Source: Bradyrhizobium algeriense (lineage in GTDB: Bacteria; Pseudomonadota; Alphaproteobacteria; Rhizobiales; Xanthobacteraceae). From it: a stretch of DNA of 64,000 bases. Positions within the stretch are counted from its first letter, which is position 1. Every line of letters begins with the position of its first letter. Positions 54,672 to 62,113 of the stretch are shown piece after piece. A model generated the notes under the pieces. The model searched no databases. It was not told the DNA's origin and was given only the letters and a program-made list of their open reading frames with translations. The position numbers and the translations under genes were made by a program. Where the stretch lies: positions 38,443 to 102,442 of the forward strand of contig NZ_PYCN01000025.1 in NCBI RefSeq assembly GCF_003062295.1, written 5' to 3'.

Positions 54672-55022
54672 CTACGAGCGAACGCCGCCTGTCAGCTCCG
54701 AAAACATTGCCTGCGCTTCCGCTGCTGCTGGTGTCAGATCGCCGCGCTTCAGCTGGAGGCGGACGTCCGCCAGACCAATCTGTTGGAACGGCTCGCGGCA
54801 CATCACCTCGAACATGGTGCGCAGCATCTCTTGACTGGCGTCGTTCCGTCCAGTTCCGGGTGCAGAGCAATCCTGTCCTCGCCGGGAGACCGAAGCGCCA
54901 TCAGGAGATGAGAGGCCCCGCGACGGCCACGCACGTGATGGGCGCAGCAGCATCAGCATCAGCATCAGCATCAGCATCAGCATCAGCATGGCACTGATTT
55001 GGATCAATCGAGCAAGTTTCAT
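54672..55022 (-). CDS. Small exported or membrane protein with a repetitive hydrophobic core, 116 residues
   Basis: From the ATG at 55022 the product begins MKLARLIQISAM, then a run of alternating Leu and Met encoded by a CATCAG tandem repeat, then LLRPSRAW. It therefore has a signal-peptide-like or membrane helix at residues 5-28. The rest is a short soluble part (EMLRTMFEVMCREPFQQIGL, LKRGDLTPAAAEAQAMFSEL). I do not recognise the family. It is the first gene of the minus-strand cluster ending in the NRPS. Confidence 0.5.
   Translation of the reverse strand: MKLARLIQISAMLMLMLMLMLMLMLLRPSRAWPSRGLSSPDGASVSRRGQDCSAPGTGRNDASQEMLRTMFEVMCREPFQQIGLADVRLQLKRGDLTPAAAEAQAMFSELTGGVRS
54951..54989. repeat. 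Hexanucleotide tandem repeat (CATCAG), six and a half copies
   Basis: CATCAG is repeated without error from 54951 to 54989. Because the unit is 6 bases, copy-number changes would lengthen or shorten the hydrophobic helix of the overlapping protein by two residues without shifting the frame. Confidence 0.9.
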
Positions 55023-55249
55023 CTGAACTCTCTTAGACAAGGGCTGCGATCGTGGTCGTAACGGATCACCCCCGCATCTCAAGCAACCGACGTGCCAATG
55101 ACGTTCTGCGAGCGTTTCCTGAAGAAACAACGCGCCTCTCGCTGCGCTGGCGGAATGCTGCCGTCTTACTGTCGGGCTTGGGACATCGACGTCTTGAACC
55201 AGACACAGCTCAACACAACAACACGGACGGTCAATGGCGACGATCGCCA

Positions 55250-55363
55250 AAAGAGCAATTGCCCGAGATCACCCTTGCTGGTCAGAATGCTCTCGCCGCC
55301 ATTTTTGAGGGTCTCATCATCGAGCGAGAACATCGTGCGATAGGCATCACGCTCGATGCTGGC
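55250..55363 (-). pseudogene. YhaN-like AAA ATPase fragment
   Basis: The reverse strand reads ASIERDAYRTMFSLDDETLK then NGGESILTSKGDLGQLLF, which resembles the region following Walker A in YhaN/RecF-like ATPases (FSLDxxxLxxGGEALLxxxGDLGxALF). About 38 codons remain, with nothing recognisable on either side. Confidence 0.5.
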
Positions 55364-55581
55364 TCTCTCGCAAGGGGGCGGGGAGAATATCCTCTCGGTG
55401 AAGCAAGAGATCGGTTTGCTCGACCGAGGCAAACCGGGGCAGCCTGAATTCATGGAAAAAGACAGCCGAAACAAAACCGGTATCAGTCGTGGCGTCACCG
55501 ACTGCCGAAATGGGTAGCTGGCCACCACCTCACTGCCGAACTCAGGGAGGAGCACGTCGATTATAAGCGATGCGTGTCATG

Positions 55582-55753
55582 CCGCAGTCGTGAGACCAAG
55601 CTCCGGAAAACCCGCTTGGTGCCGCTGCACGACACGGCAGTAGCGGGCTTGAGGCGCTATCTGGCGCGTCGCCGGCCCCGTTCCGAGGCTGATCCGGTGT
55701 TCGTTGACGCGCGTGGTTTGCCGCTGCGCTACATTGCGGTCAAAGAGACCTAG
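55582..55753 (+). pseudogene. Tyrosine recombinase/integrase fragment
   Basis: SRETKLRKTRLVPLHDTAVA then GLRRYLARRRPRSEADPVFV matches the segment around the first catalytic Arg and the Lys hairpin of phage-type integrases. The frame ends in TAG at 55751-55753, well before the HxxR and Tyr motifs. It is a remnant of a mobile element. Confidence 0.65.
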
Positions 55754-56129
55754 CCAATTCCCGCACAGCGGGAGCAGTTGGCAGCGTCATCGCAGACGCT
55801 GCCGAATCCGTGCGGCCAAACAGCGCGCCGGAAACTATTCGATGCAGCGGGCCATCGATCGCTACAGCCGGTAAAATGCTCTCTGTCTCAAGTTGCCGCC
55901 ATTGCGCAACCAAAACGTCGCCGCGTCAGCTCCGCAGTCTGCCGATAGCAACCCGCGATCTCAAACTATCCCCATAGCCGCGCCACCGTGCATCTTCTCC
56001 CGCGCCTTCGCTCAATCCGGCTTCAATGAGGTCGCGTTATAAGCGCTTGCCGCGCCCTCGCGTGAGCGCGATCTCACAGAACCCTCCAGATTCCCTCGAA
56101 TCTCCAGCCGTGATTCTCTACCCTCCAAC
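55754..56129. other. Stretch before the IS5-family element
   Basis: I see no gene here. It contains the left end of the IS5-family element somewhere close to 56000-56100, which I could not define. Confidence 0.4.
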
Positions 56130-57010
56130 GTGATTGGCGGAGGGTTCGATGCGGCACGGGAGCGGCGGGAAAGCGGCGAGCAGGATCTGTTTCGCTCGCG
56201 GCTCGACCAAGTCATCAACATGGATCACACGCTGGTGAAGCTGGCGCGGACGATCGACTGGGGGTGTCTGGAAGAGAAGTTCGGTGCGGTGTATGCCGAC
56301 GGCTCCGGGCGGCCACCGCTGCGGACGCGGCTGATGGCGGGGCTCGCGATTCTCAAGCATACCTACAATCTCAGCGATGAAGTGGTGTGTGAGCAGTGGA
56401 TCGAGAACCCGTATTACCAGTACTTCTGCGGCGAGGAGTTTTTCCAGCACCGGCTGCCGCTCGATCGCTCCTCGATGACGAACTGCCGCAACCGCATGGG
56501 AGAGGAGCGGCTGCAAGCGCTGTTGCAGGAGAGCCTGGCGGTGGCGACGCGAACCGGCGCGATGAAGCCTTCGGAGCTCTCGCGCGTCATTGTCGACACC
56601 ACGGTACAGCCGAAGCACATTACCTTCCCGACCGACGCCAAGCTGATGAACCGGGCCCGTGAGAAGCTGGTGCAGCTGGCCAAAAAGCTGGGCGTGGAGC
56701 TACGGCAGTCCTATACGCGGGTCGGCAAGTTCGCCCTGATCCAGCATCAGCGATACGCCCATGCTAAGCAGTTCAAGCGCGCCAACCGGGCTTTGCGCAC
56801 GCTCAAGACCTATCTCGGCCGTGTCATCCGCGACATTGCCCGCAAGATCGACGGCGACCATGGGCTCGAGGGCAGCTTCGCTCACCTGCTCAGCCTTAGC
56901 CGGCAGGTGCGCCAGCAGGAGCGCGGGCAGCGCGGCGCCAAGGTCTACAGCCTGCATGCCCCCGAAGTGGAATGCATCGGCAAGGGCAAGGCCCACAAGC
57001 CTTACGAGTT
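56130..57010 (+). pseudogene. IS5-family transposase, N-terminal part, interrupted
   Basis: The GTG at 56130 opens MIGGGFDAARERRESGEQDL, then INMDHTLVKLARTIDWGCLE, RLMAGLAILKHTYNLSDEVV, FCGEEFFQHRLPLDRSSMTN, VIVDTTVQPKHITFPTDAKL with the first catalytic Asp, and APEVECIGKGKAHKPYE. The frame is then broken by the nested IS110-type element. The rest of the gene resumes at 58409. Confidence 0.9.
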
Positions 57011-58408
57011 AATGGCATGGACCACGCCCGCTCTCAGAGGCAACGTGCTACCCCGCGGGGCAGCAGCAGGAGCGCAAGCCATATCGAATACGAACATTAT
57101 CACAATCGGTATCGATCTCGGGAAGAACACATTCCATGTCGTTGGTCTCGATGCCACCGGCGCAATCACGTTACGCAAGAAGCGATCTAGAAATCAGCTT
57201 GACCAGTCGCTGAGCAATGTTCCGCGTTGCCTAATCGGAATGGAGGCGTGTGCAGGAGCACATCATCAAGCTCGAGAAATTAGGCCATCAAGTACGGCTC
57301 TTGCCGGCACAGTACGTCAAACCATACCTCAAGGGTCACAAGAATGACTTTCGGGATGCTGAAGCGATCGCCGAGGCTGCTCAGCGGCCGACAATGCGGT
57401 TCGTCCCAGTGAAGTCGGCCGAACAACTTGATTTACAGGCACTCCACAGAGTTCGCAGTCGATTGGTGACACAGAGAACAGCGGTCATCAATCAAATTCG
57501 GGGCTTTTTGCTTGAGCGAGGCCTACCAGTGCGGCAAGGAGCGGCAGCACTCCGATTGGCACTCCCCCAAATCCTCTCGATACCTTCGGAAAGCCTGTCA
57601 CCTCAGGTGGTTCGGCTCATCCAGGACTTGGCCGAGGACTGGCGCTATCTCGACCGTCGCGTCGCGTTAGTCACCAAGGAGATCAATGAGATCGCGGAGC
57701 AAGATGAGCATTGTCGCCGCCTGATGAGTGCGCCGGGCGTCGGGCCAATCATCTCAAGCGCGATGATCGCCGCGATCGGAACTGGTGATGCGTTCCAGAA
57801 GGGCCGCGACTTTGCGGCATGGCTTGGCCTCGTACCAAAACAAATCTCGACCGGTGATCGAACCATTCTCGGTCGCATATCAAGACGCGGCAACCGTTAT
57901 CTACGAACACTGTTCATTCAGGGAGCCCGAGCCGTATTACTGAGGCGCCAAACCTGGGCCAGGCACGGCTTCGGAGCCTGGCTGGAGGCAGCATCGAAGC
58001 GGCTCCACTCGAATGTACTGGTTGTTGCCCTGGCCGCAAAACTCGCGCGGATGGCCTGGAGCATGCTCGCAAAAGGCCGTGACTACGAAGCGAGTTTCCT
58101 GGGGCACGCTGCATAGCACGCCCGACCCGGGAAGGAAGGAAGATCCAAGATCCGATCGGAATAGCACACTATCCCGCCGAGGTTTGCGAGACGGAAAGAA
58201 CGAATGGAGAAACGGTTCCACCGACACTTCTGAAGCCTGGTTCGACTCCATGGCCCTCCTTGAGGCCGGCGAGTTATTGAGGACAGAAGTGGCGCGGATA
58301 TCCATAATGGCTCGGGGCGACAGCCTCAAATCGAAGCCGGATAGATTGGCGCAAACCGCTTCATCCCTTTGTCGATCCCTCTTGCAACGCGGGCGTGGTC
58401 CATAGATC
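57011..58408 (+). mobile_element. IS110/IS1111-type element nested in the IS5-family transposase
   Basis: The element has 15-base subterminal inverted repeats, ATGGACCACGCCCGC at 57017-57031 and its complement at 58389-58403, a few bases inside the ends as in the IS1111 group. Joining the outside bases (GAGTT at 57010 with CGGCGTC at 58409) restores the IS5 reading (KPYEFGVKVSVAT), which places the boundaries to within a base or two. Confidence 0.85.
57094..58116 (+). pseudogene. IS110-family transposase with one frameshift
   Basis: NIITIGIDLGKNTFHVVGLD (DEDD first Asp) runs to CLIGMEACAGAHH, where the frame changes at about 57265. The second frame continues KLEKLGHQVRLLPAQYVKPY, LKGHKNDFRDAEAIAEAAQR, LMSAPGVGPIISSAMIAAIG, and AWLGLVPKQISTGDRTILGR with the Ser-containing C-terminal domain. 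It is distinct from the intact IS110 copy at 42365. The frameshift makes it a pseudogene unless it is a sequencing error. Confidence 0.88.
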
Positions 58409-58888
58409 GGCGTCAAGGTCAGCGTTGCTACCCCTCTCAAGCACAGCAAGGGCGGCCAGTTCGTCGCCCATGTACAGGCGCTGCCGGGCAATCCCTATGA
58501 CGGCCACACGCTGGCTGAGGTGATCCCCGGGATCGAGAAACTCATCGGCACCACGATCGATCGGCTCCACGCCGATGCCGGCTATCGCGGCCACAATGCG
58601 CCGGCCGACTACAAGTTCAAAATCTACACCTCAAAACAAGAACGCCGCGTGACCCCGGCAATCAAACGAGAGATGCGCCGCCGCTCTGCCGTCGAGCCCG
58701 TCATCGGCCATCTCAAGGACGAGCACCGAATGGGCCGCAACTATCTCGCCCACCGCAACGGCGACCTCAACAACGCCATTCTCGCCGCCGCCGGCTACAA
58801 CTTCCGCCGCCTCATCAAGTGGCTGAGGATCTTGTTGTACCTCATCCTGATGGCGCTCTTCCCGAAGTCAAAACTATCGCCGGCCTGA
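58409..58888 (+). pseudogene. IS5-family transposase, C-terminal part
   Basis: GVKVSVATPLKHSKGGQFVA, LPGNPYDGHTLAEVIPGIEK, IDRLHADAGYRGHNAP with the second catalytic Asp, and KREMRRRSAVEPVIGHLKDE with the Glu of the DDE triad. It is the continuation of 56130-57010 beyond the nested element and ends at 58888. Confidence 0.9.
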
Positions 58889-59124
58889 AAACGTATTGTT
58901 CACAGAAGACTTTCGAGGCTCTGCACCCCGAAAGCTTGCAATCTGAAAATACCTTCGCCAGAAAACTCGAACCCCCGATCAAGCCCTTACAGGTTCTTCA
59001 CGGGCGACTGCCTCAAGCGCGGGATGCACAGAATCGTTGATGATCACCACGTCACTCAAGCATGCGAGCCCGACCGCGCGTTACAATTCGGGAGAACGTC
59101 AATTGGCTGTTAACGGGGCTCGTG

Positions 59125-60495
59125 CTAGCCTTCTGTACATGGCAAATCAACGCCATCACCTCGAGCGAACCGCATCCCGCCTTTCGAACATTCCGGACAA
59201 TCCGCATCTTTACGCGGTTCGACCAACTGCAGCCTCCCGGTCAGGGCATTGATGTGCTGGTAGTGCAAGGGACGATCAGCGCGCAGACTCAGATAATCCA
59301 TTAGAAAATCATTCACGGCGTGCCCCGCGGAGACCGCATTAAGACTGATAACGCTGGGGTTCGGCTCATCAACGCCATAAGCCTGCGCCTTTCGTTCCGC
59401 ATCTGTCTTGGCCTCTTTGGCCAAGAGATTAGGATCAATCAGCTGATTGCACCAAAGGCAACCCGCACCTGGACGAAGAGGGCGAATGGCACTGAACGCA
59501 TCGATCACCCGCCCCTGCTCATCGGCGCGGATTTTCGAGCCCAGCTGAACGGCTGGAATAAGATATTGATGAACCAGTGCGTTCACTACTAGGCGCGCCC
59601 GCATTGAGTCCGCCGCAAGAAAGATGTAATCGCAACCTTTGAGCCGATCCGCCACTGAAGCTTTAGCCACGTCCGCGTTGAAGTACTCGATGTGCGCGGA
59701 TGGGTTGGCCTGCTGGATGAGGCGCTGTGCCAACTGAACTTTGGGCGTCCGATTTGCAGCATCGGACTGCGATGCTCCGATAAGTCGTGCAAGGTTGGAT
59801 GCTTCAACCGCATCGTCATCAACAAGCGTGAAGTGGCCGACGCCCAAGCGGGCCAGATACTCCACAACAAGGCTACCGATCCCGCCTAGCCCGATCACCG
59901 CAACGTGAGCGCGCGATAAGGTCTGCTGGCCCGCTCGACCAAACATACGAATTTGGCGGTCATATTGGTCGTCCACCGAGCTCAAATTTCTCGATAGATG
60001 GGGTGCGAGACGATCAATCTTCATGCCAATTACGCTCGCCTGATCGAGTTCGCAACGGCTGCCATTGGGCATCCAGAGATCTGCCTGCACGGCCCGCCGC
60101 CCCAACACCAGAGCGCCAACCGGCATGCCTTTGGCGATTTGCAATAGAGCCGGATAGCCGCGCTCATGTGATCGGATATCGATATCGCTGAATCCGACTT
60201 GCCGATCGCTGCCGTGATTATGAACGGCCAGATAGACTAAACGCTCGTCACGGGCGCGGGTAATCAGCCGATGAATGAATTGTGGCGTTAAGGCTCGGTG
60301 ACCGATTTTGCCCGCGACATAGTCGATTCCGTCCTTAGCCAGATGCACTTCCCGAACGGTGAGGAGTGGAATCGTGTCTAGTTCGGACAGACCCGCGAGT
60401 AAGATGGCTCCGTGCTCATCACCATCCTCGTGATAGAGATGATGCCAAAGTAACTCGTAGTCCGGACGGGTGATGTGGAGCCTGCATTTGGACAT
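59125..60495 (-). CDS. JAB peptidase / ThiF-E1 fusion of a ubiquitin-like system
   Basis: This 456-residue protein starts at the ATG at 60495, which shares one base with the stop of the E2-like gene (TGATG). The N-terminal third is a JAB/MPN metalloprotease: a Glu in HGAILLAGLSE and the JAMM-like VHNHGSDRQVGFSDID (His-x-His ... Ser-x-x-Asp, with one extra residue in the spacer). The C-terminal two-thirds is an E1/ThiF adenylating domain with YDRQIRMFG, VIGLGGIGSLVVEYLARLGV, LVDDDAVEASNLARL, and a zinc site of two Cys pairs (CLWC, CPEC). The fusion would activate the Ubl by adenylation and also trim or remove it. I see no obvious E1 catalytic Cys. Confidence 0.9.
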   Translation of the reverse strand: MSKCRLHITRPDYELLWHHLYHEDGDEHGAILLAGLSELDTIPLLTVREVHLAKDGIDYVAGKIGHRALTPQFIHRLITRARDERLVYLAVHNHGSDRQVGFSDIDIRSHERGYPALLQIAKGMPVGALVLGRRAVQADLWMPNGSRCELDQASVIGMKIDRLAPHLSRNLSSVDDQYDRQIRMFGRAGQQTLSRAHVAVIGLGGIGSLVVEYLARLGVGHFTLVDDDAVEASNLARLIGASQSDAANRTPKVQLAQRLIQQANPSAHIEYFNADVAKASVADRLKGCDYIFLAADSMRARLVVNALVHQYLIPAVQLGSKIRADEQGRVIDAFSAIRPLRPGAGCLWCNQLIDPNLLAKEAKTDAERKAQAYGVDEPNPSVISLNAVSAGHAVNDFLMDYLSLRADRPLHYQHINALTGRLQLVEPRKDADCPECSKGGMRFARGDGVDLPCTEG

Positions 60496-60881
60496 CACGA
60501 CGATCTTTCTAAGAAATCCAGAACCTTGAGAACCTTGGCACAAGCTTTTTGCTTGCCGTTCTGGGCCGTGCTGTTGCGGCGGGAGATCTGCAGAGCCGAC
60601 CTTCCTTCGAACGCATGTCCCGCGGTGACCGGAGACGCAAAGCCCTGACCGTCAGCGCGCCGGACCTCTCCACCGATGAAAATGGGATAGATGTCGGCAT
60701 AAGGATATTGCGCGGGGACGTGAAAGCCCACCCACGTCTTGCTAGGGACAAACCGGTCGCTAAGGGCGACCGGTTCGACCACAAGATAGACGCCGCCCTG
60801 CCCATCGTCCCGCATGTTGAGGGAGGCAGAGGGAAACTGCTTCTTCAGATCTTCGATGGCGGCAGAAACTTCCACTTTCAT
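60495..60881 (-). CDS. E2-like ubiquitin-conjugation protein
   Basis: This 128-residue protein resembles the prokaryotic E2/UBC-fold families: DGQGGVYLVVEPVALSDRFV, then WVGFHVPAQYPYADIYPIFI (the E2 P-x-x-YP loop), and GRSALQISRRNST near the active-site loop. A canonical E2 Cys is not visible there: the only Cys, in KQKACAKVLKVL, lies in the last helix. It lies 12 bases after the Ubl gene and overlaps the JAB-E1 start. Confidence 0.8.
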   Translation of the reverse strand: MKVEVSAAIEDLKKQFPSASLNMRDDGQGGVYLVVEPVALSDRFVPSKTWVGFHVPAQYPYADIYPIFIGGEVRRADGQGFASPVTAGHAFEGRSALQISRRNSTAQNGKQKACAKVLKVLDFLERSS

Positions 60882-60893
60882 GGCAATTTCTGC

Positions 60894-61394
60894 CTAGGAG
60901 TTGTCGTCCGGCGCAATCGCCGTGAACCGAAGATGCTCCCGCAGATGGACGACATCATTGTCGCCCACGATACGGCTGGTGCCATTAGGCAGTTCCTCCT
61001 GCAGCACAAAGTTGGGCTGGATCGCCACACCTTGAGTAATGGCGGCCGCCTTGATCTCTGCGCCGGTGGCGGAGTGGCCTTTGAGGTTCACCGGCTGTTC
61101 GTTGACGGTGATGACGACGATGTGTTCAGGCTTGCGCGCCACAAACACCATTTGATCGTGGAGTTCTATCTGCTCATGGTCTTCAACGCGGCGATGGGTA
61201 CCATCGTGTAGGACTAGTTCCAGCAGATAGTCCTTGCCGATCTCAACGCCCTGCTCGATCGCAGCGATCTTGATCTGCTCGCCAGTTTCACGCGGGCCCA
61301 GCAGCTTTACCGGGCGCTCGTTCACTTTCACCGTGACCAAGTGGTTGTGTCGGAGGCGTTCCGTCTCAAGGATATCCGTGCGTTCGGTAGCCAT
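60894..61394 (-). CDS. Tandem ubiquitin-like protein (two Multi-ubiquitin domains)
   Basis: This 166-residue protein carries two similar beta-grasp units: LVTVKVNERPVKLLGPRETG, EQIKIAAIEQGVEIGKDYLL, then IVVITVNEQPVNLKGHSATG, AEIKAAAITQGVAIQPNFVL, each followed by a short D/N-x-V-x-L strand. It matches the bacterial multiubiquitin family. The C-terminus ends FTAIAPDDNS, without the Gly-Gly of classical ubiquitin, so either processing exposes another end or the chemistry differs. It is the first gene of the minus-strand operon. Confidence 0.88.
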   Translation of the reverse strand: MATERTDILETERLRHNHLVTVKVNERPVKLLGPRETGEQIKIAAIEQGVEIGKDYLLELVLHDGTHRRVEDHEQIELHDQMVFVARKPEHIVVITVNEQPVNLKGHSATGAEIKAAAITQGVAIQPNFVLQEELPNGTSRIVGDNDVVHLREHLRFTAIAPDDNS

Positions 61395-61423
61395 ACGCTT
61401 TCTCCTTGCGATTTCGAAGTCGA

Positions 61424-61439
61424 ATTGCTATTAAGCAAT
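61424..61439. promoter_or_regulatory. Operator copy 1 between the Ubl operon and the XRE gene
   Basis: ATTGC-TATTAA-GCAAT, a perfect dyad in the 80-base divergent intergenic region. A second copy with the same arms and spacing lies 43 bases away. Confidence 0.75.
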
Positions 61440-61466
61440 AGATAGCGGAACCTAAATAGAAAGTCA

Positions 61467-61482
61467 ATTGCTAAATGGCAAT
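61467..61482. promoter_or_regulatory. Operator copy 2, overlapping the XRE start codon
   Basis: ATTGC-TAAATG-GCAAT, same arms and 6-base spacing as copy 1. The ATG of the XRE gene (61475) lies inside it. The protein probably binds both copies and controls both directions. Confidence 0.75.
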
Positions 61483-61861
61483 TCCTGAGAGCGCAAGAAA
61501 TGCTAATGATACCAAGGGCTTTGACGGAGATGCCTTCTACCGAGCGCTGGAGACGACGGTTCAAGCCCGCTACGTCAATTGGAAAGAGGTGTCAGAAGCA
61601 ACGGGCGTTAGCGCTTCGACCCTGACGCGCATGGCGCAGGGCCGGCGTCCTGACGCGGCCAGTTTGGCCGCGCTTTCTGCCTGGGCTGGACTTAATCCGT
61701 CCGATTTTGTCAACGCGCCCTATCGCGCCAGCCAACCAGAGCCCATGATGCAAATTTCTAGCCTTTTGCGGGCGGATCCGGCCCTGGACACCGAGGCCGC
61801 AGAAGCAGTGGAAGCAATCGTACGCGCGGCTTACGAGCGCCTGAAGAAGCCCCTCAAGTAG
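61475..61861 (+). CDS. XRE-family HTH regulator of the ubiquitin-like operon
   Basis: This 128-residue protein has a Cro/CI-type HTH: RYVNWKEVSEATGVSASTLT, RMAQGRRPDAASLAALSAWA, GLNPSDFV. It is divergent from the Ubl operon with two identical dyads between them, the usual arrangement for a regulator controlling itself and its neighbour. The ATG at 61475 has no clear ribosome site and may start a leaderless mRNA. The C-terminal tail (DTEAAEAVEAIVRAAYERLK) is helical. Confidence 0.88.
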   Translation: MAIPESARNANDTKGFDGDAFYRALETTVQARYVNWKEVSEATGVSASTLTRMAQGRRPDAASLAALSAWAGLNPSDFVNAPYRASQPEPMMQISSLLRADPALDTEAAEAVEAIVRAAYERLKKPLK

Positions 61862-61873
61862 CCGGTTACGCCC

Positions 61874-62065
61874 TTAGCATTTTAGCTGCCATTGACGGCT
61901 TTCAGCCGCTTGCAAACGCCTTTCCTCCACGACTTTGACGATGTCGGGGATCACGTGCTCGTCCATCTCTTTGAGGAACTCTTGCACCAACTTGGCATCG
62001 ACAGGCGCAAGCCCCTGAAGCATCTCAGGTCTTTCATTTGTCTTGTCGTGCGCACCGTCAGTCAT
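61874..62065 (-). CDS. Small hypothetical protein, 63 residues
   Basis: MTDGAHDKTNERPEMLQGLA, PVDAKLVQEFLKEMDEHVIP, DIVKVVEERRLQAAESRQWQ. It is acidic and helical with no known motif. It begins 48 bases after the papain-like gene on the same strand and converges with the XRE gene. It may be a small partner of the papain-like protein. Confidence 0.5.
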   Translation of the reverse strand: MTDGAHDKTNERPEMLQGLAPVDAKLVQEFLKEMDEHVIPDIVKVVEERRLQAAESRQWQLKC

Positions 62066-62113
62066 CGTGATCTCCCTGAGGTCCAGAATAGGCTTCGCCG
62101 CCCGTCGATAACG

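Noticed and set aside
54945..54990. CRISPR-like repeat
   Set aside because: It is a contiguous hexanucleotide repeat with no spacers; no CRISPR array was seen in the window.
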